Shown in pieces: positions 34,732-47,639 of a stretch of 64,000 nt of DNA. This DNA comes from Atrichornis clamosus (lineage: Eukaryota; Chordata; Aves; Passeriformes; Menuridae). The stretch covers positions 310,001-374,000 of the forward strand of contig WBMZ01004770.1 in NCBI GenBank assembly GCA_013400975.1, written 5' to 3'. The notes beneath the pieces are model-generated. The model worked only from the letters and a program-made list of their open reading frames with translations, was not told the DNA's origin and made no database searches. Each line of letters starts with the position of its first letter. Within the stretch, counting starts at the first letter, position 1. A program made the translations under genes and the position numbers.

Positions 34732-37700
34732 GTGAGTGTTCTTTTCACTTTTTAACAAAAACCTGGCTAGAAATTTTACAGACTGATTTATTGGAAAACT
34801 GAAATTACATGCATATTCTCAGTGAAGAAAAGTTTCTTATTGGAAATGATACATGTTACAAAGTTCTTCAGAAGCTGCATATAACATTAAACTGCACAGT
34901 GTCCCAAAGGCTGTCTGGGGAGAGTGAAAACTTTTCAGTGTTCATATAAGCCAGAAATTAGGGCAATTTGCAGGGTGTTCTGAAATTGGAGGTATATTTG
35001 TATCTTCAGTCTGGTCTGCCTTGCCTTCTGCTACTGTGGCTACCAAGAATCTCAACAAATTCACTTTTTTCTCCATTGGAGTAAGTCAGTGCCCAGCCAG
35101 AATGAGAATACTCTCAGAAGGCACGCCTTGATCCCACGTTAGATGTTTCCCAGATTTGTGGGTACACACAGGACATTTGATTGCCAATATCCATGGTCTA
35201 TCACTGCACAAAGTAGTTCCACAGCTGTAGAGATCATTAGTGAAAATTTGTTCAAGAGTAGCTAAATACATGAACAAATGTTAATCTGCACACTGAACTC
35301 AGCAACTAATTGCACAATCCTGCAAATATGTCCAATTTGATATTTTTCTTGCTTAGCTAGAGAGGAGTCACTGCCTAAATGCTGTAGCCCTGTGCCAGGT
35401 GATGAGACAGGCAGACAGACAGACAGACAGAACTCAGCTGGTACAAATATACCCAGCTCTACTGGCAGGGCTGGTGGTCCCTTAATTCCAGTGACCAGAT
35501 GAGGCATCAGCCCATTGGTTTTTGCTGAGTAACTGGGCTGGGCAGCCAGGGGAGCCAAACCAATGCTCCTACAAAGCTGGCTCTGCCCCCCAGGCAGCAC
35601 GGACAAAGAAACAGCAAAATAATCACAGAAGTTGTTCACTGGGTCTGTTGCTGCTCTCTGCAAGTGTCAGGCATGTTCTGGTTTCCTTGGAGCAATAAAG
35701 CTCCCAGCGAATGCTGGGCACAGTCCTGGTCATCTTTGTGGACATCCCTCAGCCTTTAGGTGCTCACAATATGGGCAGTCATTAAATCTTTTAAACTGGA
35801 ATTCTTGAGGGCAGCTGAGAGCGTCTGTAGGACTAAAACCCAGGATTTTTTTTGTTTAGTTTAGTTTTTGGCGACTTGGTAGCTTTATTGTTTTTATTGT
35901 TCCCTGTCTCTCAAACCTCCCATTGAGTTAAAATCTTTCAACAGCAAGAGAATAGAATAACTTTAGTGAATAAATATAAAATACCTCCCTGAAAAAGATC
36001 CTAAGCTTTCTCCTCCAAGCATTATCAGGAAGGTAGGATTACTATTTGCTATGGAAATGGGAGAATGGAGGAATTAGTATGGATACAGTGATAAAATAAA
36101 GGTGCACGATCTGTGCTACACTACAGAAATGAGGTTTGTCTTCTGGCTAGAATCGAGGTCAAATTACAACATCTGAGTACTGGGTGAGGAAAAGCAGAAG
36201 GTTGGACTGGAGTTTTGGCCTGTTCTCTGTGCCAGAATTTAGTGAGTGCTGAGAAATCTGACTTTAGATCTATTTCTGTATTTGTATGCTGTGTCTCTAA
36301 GAGTTATATTAGATTTTTTCATTCTGCCATCTGAAAATTTTAATATTTAGGGGATTTTTTTTCATAAAAACAGCAGCAACATGGAAAATATTAACAGGAA
36401 ACGTTTTAGATGCTACAGGAAATTACAGCTGTGAAGAGTGTTTCATATTGCATTAGCAGGAGATTGAATGAGGCTTCTTCCCATCCCAAACTTTTAAATC
36501 TGTGAAGAGGAGGAATGTCTCTGACTCCATGTACCTTCTCTGAAGTGGTGTGAAATCTATAAAGAATGGGGGTTATTGTTTGCTTTGCTTTCACTGGTCT
36601 GGGAATCAGCAGATACACATAGCTGTTAAGACAGCTGAGTTGCACAGTTGTGGGGATTGTGAGTGAAGTGACAGGCACATCACAGCCAGCAGTCTGATAT
36701 CCCAGTTTGGGCACTGCAGGGCACGGGGTGCTGTCAGTGGGACACACATGCTTGGTGCTGCCTGGGATCCTGCTTTCCAAAGTGGAGGATGGTCTGTCCT
36801 CTGTCCCCCACATCAGGAAGGGCAGCTGGTACTTTAGAGCAGCTCTCATGGGACAAGGGGCTGCAGAGGCACCTAAGGCTCCAACTCACCAGCAGCCTGG
36901 ACCTGGCAAGGTCAGAGTGAGCTGTGAACCTCCCTGAGCCACTGGTGAAGGAGGCAAAGCTCAATTTTGTTTTGTTAGCTAGCTAGCGTAAGTTTAGTCT
37001 GGTTATTTCAATATTAAATTTGCAGTTTCATAGTTTATATCCCTCAAGCATTGTTGTGACTCACACTGAGTGACTGGTTTGCTCTCAGATCCTGCCCATG
37101 TTCCTACATATGTGGTTTAATTTCTGACCTGGTTGAACCTAGAGAGAACATTGCTGCTGGATGAGCCTTTCCATGAGAAGGTGATGTCCTTGCTTCATCC
37201 TGTTCAGAAATCTCTCTAGACTAAATGCACAGAAATAGTAACAACAACAAAAAACAATTCAGGCTATCTTGAGAGAAATCCTCTAATTTGGAAAGTGCAT
37301 AAAATCAGAGATAACCTCTGCTGCTGGTGTGCCTGTGCTTGGGCCTGTAGGGAATCACCAGATTCCCTGTGAGCTCAACACCTTTGCTCTGTTTGGAGTC
37401 TTGGACCAGTGCACTGGAGAAGTCCACCCTGGCAGTGTGGGAGAGTGTTCCGTTCTCCTCAGGATCATCTGCCCTCCCTGAATATCCACTTTCCACACCC
37501 ACAGGATGGCATCCGTTCCACATGTGCTCATATCCTGTGCTCTGAACTGCGCAGAACTGCTGTGCTCTGCAGTCTGCAAGGGGCGGATATACCTGATCTG
37601 CCTCAAACTAACAAATCCCCCTGTGCTTGGAAATGAAACAAACCTCAGAAGGGGGGAAAGTTCCCTCTTCTGAAATGATCAGATGCTATAATACAGTTTC

Positions 37701-37769
37701 TTTTGAGCCGTATCCTGTTGGGCAGACAGCTATTGATGTGGTCCCCATTGTCACTTAGGTATTTGGTCT
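34732..37769. other. non-coding DNA
   Basis: No gene is supported. The 147-codon minus-strand frame at 36406-36849 and 133-codon minus-strand frame at 35262-35663 have no domain and overlap other frames. If the exon at 34630 is real, this would be its downstream intron. Confidence 0.5.
35412..35431 (+). repeat. (CAGA)5 microsatellite
   Basis: Five perfect CAGA units, preceded by a related 'gacagg'. A short tetranucleotide repeat. Confidence 0.9.
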
Positions 37770-37830
37770 ATTCATTATTTTCATTTATATTGTTTATGTA
37801 GAGCACCTAGAGGCCTGTGATAAGCAAATT
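37770..37830 (+). mobile_element. possible ancient dispersed-repeat relic
   Basis: 'attattttcatttatattg', then 'gtagagcacctagaggcc', resembles a remembered amniote repeat block in which an 'attatttgtatt' stretch is followed by 'gtagcacctagaggcccc'. It is short and diverged, and the family name is not known. Confidence 0.35.
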
Positions 37831-39055
37831 TCACCAAATAAAATAAGCCAACTTTAGTAGGTCAATTAGCATTCTCCAAAGATCGTACGTTTTAGCAGGG
37901 AGTTTTGCAGTTTACTGCTGTTGTCTAAGGAGAAAATGGAAAGTAGACCCCTCCCCTCATATACAGTGTCAAATATCAACTCCAAATTAGAATGTTACTT
38001 ATTCTTACTGAAACTGGGAATTCATTGTATGAGCTGAGTAATCACAATGCCGTGCTCTGATTTCATTTCTGGAGATCATCCAATGAAAACAGCCTGTTGT
38101 TACCTACTGGGAAGAAATAGGCAAATACAGTCATGTCTCTAATATGTGTACACAGTATATCAGCGCTCTCCAGGTTGCTTGCTAAATGCAGCTTAAGAGT
38201 GTTCTAAGATACAGACAGGGAGATTTGTAATGAGACCTATCCAATGTATTTCTAGTGTCTGTTGTTTTCTTTATAGTTGTAAAATCAATAAAACTTAGGT
38301 GTACCAAAGAATATAGCTCAGTAATACAATGTTGCGGGCTGATGGAAGTTGTTCTGATGGGGAATTCATTTTTGATTTGAGCATTATGAGCTTCCTGCTT
38401 TCCCTACTTACAGAACTTATGACTGCTTTATTGCCCCTTTCCCTTCACTTGGTTGTCCTCTTTAAGGAGTCCTCTGAGATGTTTTTTCTTCTGCTTAAGT
38501 TTTTGTTGATTCTTTCATATACCTCTCTGCTTGAAACTCTTTCCTCATTCCAGGTATTTTTGATTGTGATGTTTTCAATACTGAGGGTCCTAACATAAAA
38601 CCAATTAATTGGCAATACAGCCACAGCAAGACAACACAACTTTTATATTTTGTGTGCCATGCTAAGCTTGTGTCTTTCATCCCAGTTTGCAAAGGTCAAC
38701 CTGCCTGTAGTTGGGTATTGTTACCTTTATAGGTCTTCATCTGAGTAAGTGATCTAATTTTTACTCACAGTTTTACTGACTTCTAGTTCATGACTTGAAC
38801 CTGTTGATGTGTTTCTGGTTTCCTAATTCAGGCTTAAACTTCGTTCCAGACTCAGCCAGACCAAGCCATATGAGCTGTCTACCTTCACAGTCTGCCCCAT
38901 GTCTGCTCTTCCAGTCAGCTGTGTTTGGGAAGCTGATCTTCCTAGGAATCAACTTCAGGAACTAGAGTTTGTTTTTTTTTTTGGCTAAGCTTGTTCTGAC
39001 CAAAGAAGTCACAGAAGAGGTGTATGAGTGTGCAGAACAGTTGGGAGAGAAGAAC
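37831..39055. other. non-coding DNA
   Basis: No gene is supported. The 89-codon plus frame at 38329-38598 is Leu/Phe/Ser-rich because the DNA is pyrimidine-rich; no signal or splice structure supports it. Confidence 0.5.
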
Positions 39056-39130
39056 AGGGAGCAGTGGGATTGCTGCCATCGAGACTCCTGGGTTCAAGTT
39101 TCATGATCCTGGGTAAATTCCAAACACACA
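39056..39130 (+). mobile_element. possible MIR-like SINE relic
   Basis: 'gagactcctgggttcaagtt' at 39080-39099 and 'gatcctgggtaaattcca' at 39105-39122 match in order the MIR-type 'gactcctgggttcaaatc' (tRNA B-box-like) and 'cttgggcaagttac' landmarks. It is short and diverged. Confidence 0.35.
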
Positions 39131-40689
39131 CAGAGATGGAGTGTGGGAGAAGCTGTGTAGGGTGTGGCCAAAACCATATGCTGGAGTTCAGAGTTTTAAT
39201 GTCCGCAGTTCTGGAGTTTTGCCTGAGGGTTCTCAGAGTAGGTGGTCAGCAGATGTGTCTGCTAAGGAGACCTTTAACTTCCCTCTGGCACTGCAGAGAT
39301 GGTCAGTGACCCCAGGGCTTTCAGCCCAGGCCCCAGAAAGTATTTGGGTTTCCGACTGCAACTGATTTTGGTGTGTTCAGTGATGATGAAAAATAATTTG
39401 TTAATGAATCCGTGAAAGTAACACAGCTCTTGTTGGTCAGAGTAGAAAAACAAGCTGAAGAAGGGAAAACCACCATTTAAAAGATATCCAGAATGACAAC
39501 AGTGACTGCTTCTCTGAACCAGAACTTTTCCATTACAATCATAGATATTTCTGCTTCCTACCTTATTTCTTCACCAGTCATGCAAAAGCCATCATATACT
39601 ATATTGCAGTCCAAATATTCCATTTGTAATGATAATGCATAAAATATTTTTATTTGTGATTGCATTAGACTCTGAAAGCTTGTCTTTTGCTCATGCCACA
39701 AAAGTCATCAAGATATTTCTGGCGGTTGCAGAACTTAATAATTCTTATCAGTGCTGAGAACAAAACTTAGAAAATTACATACACAGCAGCCCACTCCAAC
39801 CTAAGAACATCAGCTACATCCAACTGCTAATACTGTTTTGAAAGGCTTTTAATTCTAGAATGTAAAATGCCCAGCCCAAGTCAAAACAAAACTGAGAACC
39901 AACTACCACCCTAAATCTAGTGCGGTTTTATCTAATTTTTTTCCTGGGATATAATGAATTAAACATAGTATGAAATGCAAAAAGGTTACATTGAGACATA
40001 TAATATTTGAAGGTTTAATTCATTTTTCTAGTGTATAAGACACAAGGCTATTAAATTTTTAAAGCAGTGATCTCCTGAAGTCCCTACTTTATGAGGGCTT
40101 TCTTCATAAAGATAAATGGTTTCCTTGCCAAATCAAATGCAGATTTGAAACAAATTAAGTTAATGTTCAATGGTACAAGGTAGAATGGATGGGGGAACTG
40201 TTTTATTTTGCATTGTAATAACCATATACACCTAAATCAATAGCTGCGGAAAAAAAGGCAATAATATCACGTAACTGCAGGAAATGAAATATAGTGAGAT
40301 GAAGGGGGGAGCGGGTTGCAGAATGAAAGGATTTGTATTGGAATAATGACATTTCATTAAAAAGGGAAGGAGTGCTATTGAATATAAGTCCATACCAGTA
40401 AATTCTATTTCTTATAATAACACTTGAGATGAGTTAAAGTTGCCCAAGTATTGTGATAAAGTATCTCGCTGGATTCCTTTCTTATATTATGCTGTAATTT
40501 TACGTTAAAAGAAAAATTTGAAATGTTAAAGAGGCAGAGCATGTTTTCTAAAGTGCTTTCTATTTCTCCTAATGTTTCATTTAACTTGTTATATTATCCT
40601 GTGCTCCTGCAATCTGAGCAGGAAGGAGTTTATCAGTTTCGTTCTTCTGTAAGCTTGTATTAAAGAAACAAAACAAAATGTGAATCTGG
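39131..40689. other. AT-rich non-coding block
   Basis: No gene is supported. From about 39540 to 40660 the DNA is persistently AT-rich with many ATTA/TAAT and AATAAA words and few open frames on either strand. I recognise no interspersed repeat. Confidence 0.5.
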
Positions 40690-40860
40690 CAGTGGTGAAA
40701 GGCATTGGATTGAGAGTCCTGGGGATTAAAGCCCACTATTTATCTGCAGCACAGGCTCAGGCTGGTGAGTAACAATGAGCACTGAGAGTGGGTGAATCTC
40801 TGCAATACAGGGCTCAGATTCCTGGCTGGTGTAAATCAGCAGCAGCCAGTGCTGATAGAC
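40690..40860 (+). mobile_element. ancient repeat relics (MIR-like and 'ctggtgtaaatcag' type)
   Basis: 'ggcattggattgagagtcct' at 40701-40720 resembles the MIR-type 'gcactggactgggagtcag' segment. 'gattcctggctggtgtaaat' at 40817-40836 resembles another old amniote repeat whose core reads 'cagctggtgtaaatcagc'. Both are diverged, and the boundary between them is unclear. Confidence 0.35.
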
Positions 40861-40921
40861 TGGGCAATGGTACCGAACAGGACTGGATGCAGCCTTTTTC
40901 AAAGTATTCCACAAGGAATAC

Positions 40922-40978
40922 TTCTGAAGTCATTGGCAAAATCCCATTGATTTCATGGAGGTAGGGATTTTAACCTTG
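40922..40978 (+). mobile_element. ancient foldback repeat fragment
   Basis: Arms 40925-40936 ('tgaagtcattgg') and 40944-40955 ('ccattgatttca') pair at 10 of 12 positions around a 7-nt loop, followed by 'tggaggtagggattttaacc'. This corresponds to an old amniote element with TGAAGTCAATGG/CCATTGACTTCA arms followed by 'gggagcaggatttcaccc'. It shares its plan with the hairpin at 19011-19041. Confidence 0.5.
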
Positions 40979-43900
40979 TTTTTTCTCTGTGTCACCCTGA
41001 AGTCTCCCTGAAATACTCTCCACAGAGAAAGGAAATTATTCCATGTGTGTCACTTCAGTCATTTCCCTCAGTTGCTTGTTCTGAGCTTGCCCACAAAGGG
41101 AACAGTTCCACTGACTGGGCATCTGAGAGACACTTGTGGCTGCTGGAAATTAGACTGATACCCAATCACTTATGTCCCACGCGTCAGATCAAGAGGAGTT
41201 CATTAGAGGGACAAATCCATTTTGTTCTTTTGTGGAAAGAGTATCAGCTGAAACAGGAGTGTGGGTGTGTGGGCACCTCGGTTGAACCTCTGCCAAGCAA
41301 TCATCTGGAAAATCACTTGTAGTATTAAGAGGTGTATGGGATTGTACAGAAAGTAAGATTGACAGTGTCATAATACTTCTGTATCAGTGATACAAACATT
41401 GTGGAACACGGATGTCATCTGTGTCAGAGCTTCTCTCTACCATTCCTGACACAGTGTGTGCAGGCTACATGAGACTGTTGTTACCCCTGTCAGCAGTTTT
41501 TGAACTCTGTTTTCTTTTACCAAATTCATAAAAATGGCAACAGGGTCTCTATGAGATGGCACTAGATCTAGACCTGTGTTTTTATATTAGTAAGGAGAAG
41601 GTTTGGAACTTAACCACAGTGTATAGAGTTGCTTACTGTTGAGTACAGCTTAAAGAGGAGCCCATCACAATGAGAGCATGGTACCTGCCCATAATATCAT
41701 GTCATAGTCTGTTTCCTGTGGTGTATTTTTGGCAATTATAGAAATTGAGCAATTCTTCACTTCGATCTCCTGGACTAATTATGCAAAATTACTGTGGTCA
41801 GAAATGCATGAAAATCCAGAGGACATTTGGCTAAGCCTTGGCATTTCATTTAGGGCCTTAGAAATTGTTGTGTCTTGCCTCACCATCATAGAAGAGGCAT
41901 TTTTGTGCAGAGCTTGTGACTGAAATTCTTTTGAGCAGACATCTGAACAATCCCCTGTGCACAGTTAAGGGATGGAACTTGTCCATACACACACAGCTCA
42001 TCATCCTCGTGTCCCCAGTGCAATTTGCATCTGTGCTTGTTCCTCCTCACACCCTGCACAGCCAATGAACCATCCCTTTGTGGTGAGCCAGTGGGGGTCT
42101 TGCTTTGAGTTATTTTTGTAGTTATAATGAGCTATGTGCTTCACTTGTTGGTTCATTTGTTTCAATAAGAATGGGTAAAGCATTCTCAGGCAAATTTCAG
42201 ACCTCATTCAGTTTGAAGAGTCTCATCCCTACGAGCATTATAAAGATGTACATAACTGTACTTGAGGTTGTCTCAGTTCCTTAACCTGCTTCAAAATAAC
42301 ATCCAAAGAGGAGCTTGCTGAGGCAAATCAGCTTTGCAGAGCTGCACATTGTGAAATTGGTGCCCGTCTCGACTGGCAGGAATTGATACCGTGTTGCTGA
42401 ATGTTCCTAATAATGTGCCTTACCTGAGTGTGTCACAGGCTGCACTTTTCATGCAAAAAGTATCAGTTTCAGGAGCATTATTTATAGTCTCTCCTTTCAT
42501 ACATTCATCAGCTAAGGTGTCAGTAGATTTTTGCCAAAAATTTTGTGACAGGGGTAACCGATAGCATCTGAGGATTTGGCTGTCTCCCACTCAGGAAATG
42601 AGTGAAACGGGTGCTCACTGGAACGAAATATTTTTTTAAAAATAAAAAAAGACCACCCGATATATATCCAGACTCTCCTATAAAATGCCACAGGGAGTTT
42701 TATTTTAGAATATGTACAACTATTCAACTTCTGATTTGTGCATTGCTATCATATTTTCTGGTCTCCGCTTCCTCTGGATAGGACACTTGGGATCCTTTCA
42801 AATTGCTTTTAATTTTACTTCCCATGAAATTAATTATTGACAAGCCCTAGAATCTGAGCCACTCTAACCAACTGTTCGTGGATTTGTCATGTACACTTAC
42901 CAGTAAAACTCACAAGTCACATTGTACTATGAATTATATAAGTCAGTTGGAGAACAGAAACAGTCCTGCATTGTTTATCTAAATAATAAACAGAGTTGTA
43001 ATGGTAAACATTCACTCTGAACTTTCCAAGAACATCTTGTAGCATAAAAAAATTTACTGCAGAAATTCTGGGATAGTGTTTTTAGATAATGGTTAAATGT
43101 AAGAATTTCACTGTGTTGCAGGAACAGTAAAAAAAGATGAAATATATTGAATAAAGATTTTATTGTGAGTTATTTGCTCAGCTCTGTAGCACCATCAATT
43201 TTTTCCCCCTATATAAAAATAATGAAGTCAATAAATGTGTTTAGGTGACCTCTGAGACTTACAAAAAGGATGTTATGAGATGGGTGAATACTGGATGCAG
43301 TATTTCATTCAGATGCTGAACAGCTGTTGTGGTAGACAATGCTGGCATCCTATTTTTCACCACTGGGGCTAATGCAAATTGTGTTTTGATTGTATATATT
43401 TATATATATATTCTATCACGTTGAGGGAATGTGCAAAAGACTGCTGGCCTGTCACCCCTTCTGTCCCCCCTGGTTATGTCCTTTTCTAATGTGTGGTTGC
43501 AGGCAGTAATTCAGGAAGCTGGGTGACCAGTATGGGAGCCTGCACACAGATTTGCCCAGCCACTGCTGACACCCAGCCTGGTGGCTGAACTGGGCTGCAG
43601 CCTCTCCCCAAGATCCATTGGGCCGTGTTGTGATGGTGATTTCAACAGGCACGTGACCAAGATGTGAATGGTTACTTGTTTTTGGTTTTTTTACCCCTGG
43701 GAAAGTAGGTTTTATTGAAATGCATTTATGAACATCTGGACTCTATCCTGACCCTGTCACTGTGGGCTGTTAATAGTTCCATCTCCTTTCCAAAGGAGTG
43801 ATCCCAGCTTGCTGCACATCACGTTGGAGAGCAGCAGAGATTTGTTAGGGATCAGGATTGCCTGTGTGTAGAACATCCCCCATGAATCACAAAATGCGAG

Positions 43901-44562
43901 GGGAAAACACTTTGTTCCCTTACATGTGTGATGCTCCTGTGAGGTTGTCTGCCTTGGTACCTGTCTTGTCATCAGTGCTATGTGTTCACAGAAATTACAA
44001 AAGAATTTTTCAAGGAAATATACAAATTAGCACTTTAGAACTAATTCTTATGCAGATTTAATATTATTTAATAAAAAGGCACTGTTGTGCCTTTTTCCTT
44101 TGCAGGATGATGAAAAAGGAAATATGCATTTATGTTCACAATATGATGAGAATTCTGTGTTAGCTTAGCCGCATTTTCTATATATTTTCTCTGAGTCCAG
44201 TATTTATTTTCTTTTCAGTCCCACAACTGTTCCAAAGGAGGTGCACAGCTTGTCACTTACAGAATGACCTCTGTTGTAAATTGACTGAGGGAGTGCGATT
44301 TGCCCTGGAGCATCTTTTTTAAGTAATTAGTATAAATCAGTCAATAGATCTGTTAGTGACACCAGAAAAATTGCAGTAGTTTGGAAAACATTGCACTCTA
44401 TTATATGTTATCCCCTTTAAGTGCCATTGGTTTAAAATGTGAGAGAATTACCCATTTTAAAAAGTAGATAATTAGTACTTTGATTATCAGCTTTTGTTTT
44501 AGAGAGCTCTGTGTATTTATTCAGGAGAGAGTTGACTCTATCTGCAGCTTTCTGCTTATTTA
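40979..44562. other. non-coding DNA
   Basis: No gene is supported. Two strong acceptor-like sequences occur at about 44085-44105 ('gcctttttcctttgcag') and 44203-44219 ('tttattttcttttcag'), but neither opens a convincing frame with a donor. The (TA)-rich tract at 43393-43412 is a simple repeat. Confidence 0.5.
43393..43412 (+). repeat. (TA)n-rich tract
   Basis: 'tatatatttatatatatatt', a short impure TA microsatellite. Confidence 0.8.
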
Positions 44563-44700
44563 ATGAAATCATAGAATCATGGAAATATGTTGGAAGAGAC
44601 CTTAAAGATCATCTCATTCCAATGCCCTGCTGTGGGCAGGGACACCTTCCACATAAAAAGTGCTTTCAAACTATTGTTCCATAAACTGCTCACGCTGAAA
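44563..44700 (-). mobile_element. CR1 LINE 3' end, reverse orientation
   Basis: The reverse-strand octamer CATAGAAT at 44570-44577 is followed by 'catggaaatatgttggaaga', 'gaccttaaagatcatctcat', 'tccaatgccctgctgtgggc' and 'agggacaccttccacataaa'. This is the canonical start of avian CR1 read from its 3' end. Similarity fades after about 44700, but the relic may run to about 44850. It is truncated and non-coding. It is more diverged than the copy near 30.1 kb in places but still clearly CR1. Confidence 0.85.
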
Positions 44701-45117
44701 ATAAGGAGAGAGGAGGATCCTTTTGGTCTGCACACATGTGACCTCTTCAAAGCAAAGGTGCCCACGCCCTGGCAGGATCCAGCAGCTCCATATGATATTT
44801 TCTCTACACACAGATCCTCTGCAGTTGCTGTGCTGTGGTGGTGGTGACCACTCTCCTTAATGTGGGAAGCAAGGGAAAGATGCTGGTTGTAGGCAAGGGA
44901 TTGAGCTGAAGGTGGTGTCCACTAGAGAGGGAATTTTCTTGGGAGTGCGGGATTTGTTAGTCAAAAGGCAAGTTTCAATGCTCATTTTGCCATGTTAGTG
45001 AGTCCCTCATGTCTGTCAGACTCCAGTTCAGCTTCTTGGGTGCAGTTCTTTCATCCACAGATGCTTCTATGCACCAGTTCTTTGCCACTTACTAAATTAT
45101 TGCTAGTTGAGTCCAGC

Positions 45118-45133
45118 TTTTTTTTTTTTTTTT
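45118..45133 (+). repeat. poly-T tract (T16)
   Basis: Sixteen consecutive T. No retrocopy or target-site duplication is recognised around it. About 50 bp downstream 'actctgtgattctgtt' (45189-45204) resembles two CR1 octamers but lacks a CR1 body. Confidence 0.85.
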
Positions 45134-45525
45134 AAGGAAGTGGAATAACTTTTCGGTCTCTGCCTTTGTCAGATTTTGTGGTTTTGCAACTCTGTGATTC
45201 TGTTTTCTTTTCAAAATAAGTCTGCCCTTCATGACTGTGAGGAGACAGTGAGGCTGAGTACCATGAGAAATGCTCTCAGAAATACATCTAAGAGCCTTCA
45301 CTCCTTCACTCATGTACCAGAATCCTTTTGCTTGTTACTTGTGTGAATAACTAAATATTTTTAGTTTAGAAAATTTAATCAAAACTGAAAATAGTCTTAG
45401 ATCTTGAATAGGTACCAGCTTTGAAAATGCTGATTACAATAGTTCTTGTCATCCCCAAGATGAACCTTGCTTGACTTTCTAGCTGTGTACAGAAAACAAG
45501 CTGTTTAGAGGAAAAAAAGCCAGGG

Positions 45526-45539
45526 ATATATATATATAT
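45526..45539 (+). repeat. (AT)7 microsatellite
   Basis: Seven perfect AT units. Confidence 0.9.
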
Positions 45540-46788
45540 GTTTAAGATCTGTAATTAAGCAATCATAACAGCCCTTTAAATAAATACAGCTTGCATTTAC
45601 ATTTTAACATTCACTTCTGGTGTTTGTTTAACTTTATTCCTTTTTCACCCCATTTTAACATAATAGAAAACGTACAGCAGGCTTTCCCCTGCTCCAGCCT
45701 GTCACAGCCTGTGGGCAGTTCACGGGAGCCCTCCAGACTCAGCCTGGCAGGATGCCTGATGCTGTCACTGCTCAGGAGAAGTGAGTTTGAACCAAAAGCC
45801 AACCATTCGAAAGATACATTTTTCTGCCCGTCCCCAGATCAGAATCTATTAAAGAAATTAAAGCTTAATTGTGATAGAAATCATGGATGTTCATCTCAGG
45901 CCTAGGCCGCATCAAGTTCAGCGTTCCCTGGAGTTGGAGATCTGGGCTGGTTTTTAACAAGAGCTCAGCATGCACCAAATCTTGTTGAGAGCAACGGGGC
46001 TGCTTCTCGAGATTGGATGCCTTTGAAAACCTGATCATGTCACTTTATTTATTTATGTACATTTGTGTATGCACGAATATATACAACATGCCCAGAAACA
46101 AGCTCTCACACATACGTGACAGCTCTAGGATCTGGATTTTCAAAAGAGCCTGGGAGAATTCAGTGAGAGATGGGTGTCTGAAATTCATATCCTTCCTGCC
46201 TTTGGCATAACTTAAGCCTACAGCTAAGTTAATACCAAAACATGACTGAAGGGCAGCAGGATAATTCAGTAAAACCTACAAGGAGGAAGCTAGGCAAATT
46301 AGCCTTCCTTTCACCAGCCTTACATTTTCCCATTTCTTTTTTTGAAGATGGAAGGAAAAATACAAATTAAAGCCAAATCTCTTTAAAATACTGCCCTTAG
46401 GTGGAATGCTTTAGATTGTCTGGGGTCAGGACCTATCTCTGGTTAAGTGTTTATATAGACATCAAAAAGGGTCTGATTTTTCTTGGGACTTCACTGGGCT
46501 GTTGTACTGGTGTATGAAAGCCATAGCCAGGTAACCAAGCACTTTTGGGCACCTGTAAAATATTGCAAGCTGTAAAATCATAGCAGAAACAGTGCATCTT
46601 CCCCCTCCAAACTTCCCACTGCAAATCAACCAATTAAACAAACAAAGCCCTGGGTTTAGGATTTCCCAGAATGTTGTTCCTCATCTACATGTAAAAAATG
46701 AAAATCCTGCATCCTGGAAGGTGCTTTACCAAGCCAACAGTTTTTATGAGATTGCACAATGCACTGCAGCCTTTGTCCCAGGAGGGAA

Positions 46789-46840
46789 CAGGGCAATGAG
46801 TTCAGTGCCAAGAGCAGGGCAACGAGTTCAGTGCCAAGCA
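46789..46840 (+). repeat. 26 bp tandem duplication
   Basis: 'cagggcaatgagttcagtgc' plus six bases (46789-46814) is followed immediately by a second copy (46815-46840). They differ at one internal site (t/c) and in the last two bases. The 26 bp period shifts the frame, so it is not a protein repeat. Confidence 0.85.
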
Positions 46841-47639
46841 GCTCTACTTTATCCAGTGCAGATACTCCAGACAGCCCACCAGAGCAGGAAATGGAACGCA
46901 TTCATAAGAAAGGCTTTTACGTCACCATGAGTCTTGAAATCTTTGCTGCCCGGGATATATCCTCTGCAGGTAATTTGGCAAAAAATAGTAGAGAGGATGG
47001 TCATTTTTTGTTCTCTGTTGATCACCATGGAGTGGGAAGAATTTGAATGCTCCCCTTACGTAGTACCTGGTACCTGAATGTTCACGGAGACAAACCATGG
47101 CTTGAGGTGACAGATGTGGGGAGGTGTGAGTTTGGTACCTCAGACCAGAAGCACAGAACCCCTGAAAGGGACAAGGGCCTGGCTCACAGTTTTGCATTTT
47201 TCCTCATGGAATCTGCTTGAGTTGTATTTAACCAGGGGCGCTGAGCCCCCAGGGAGAGCATTTAAAAACTAATAGGGCCTAATGTTTTCTTCCCTGTTTG
47301 TTGGTGTCAATCTGTGCTTTTTTTTTCTGTGAGCTACTTTATGGACTTAGAAAGAATGAATCCCAAACCTCCTTCTTTTCCTGAGCTGGTCAGGTTTGCT
47401 GCAGTTCTCTCACTTGTACTCTCGGATGGTACTGACGGTGGAGAATGGATTTTTAATTAAAGGGAAAAAAAGTATTAACAAATACCTTACATCAAAGCAA
47501 CTGGTCTCTAACCTGAGTAGCCCAGGATGCTTGCCCCTGCTAGGCTCCTGGACAAACACACTTCACCACTGTGATCTTAAGAGGCTGAAGTATCTTTCAG
47601 ACAAGCTCATTCCTTAGACTTAATTAAAACCTAGTTCGC

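Noticed and set aside
36406..36849. 147-codon minus-strand open frame
   Set aside because: Overlaps other frames, lacks any family resemblance and has no promoter or splice context.
44085..44219. Two strong 3' splice-site-like sequences
   Set aside because: Neither is followed by a convincing open frame plus donor; pyrimidine tracts are common in introns.
45189..45204. CR1-like octamers 'actctgtgattctgtt'
   Set aside because: Only two imperfect octamers and no CR1 body upstream. Chance is adequate.
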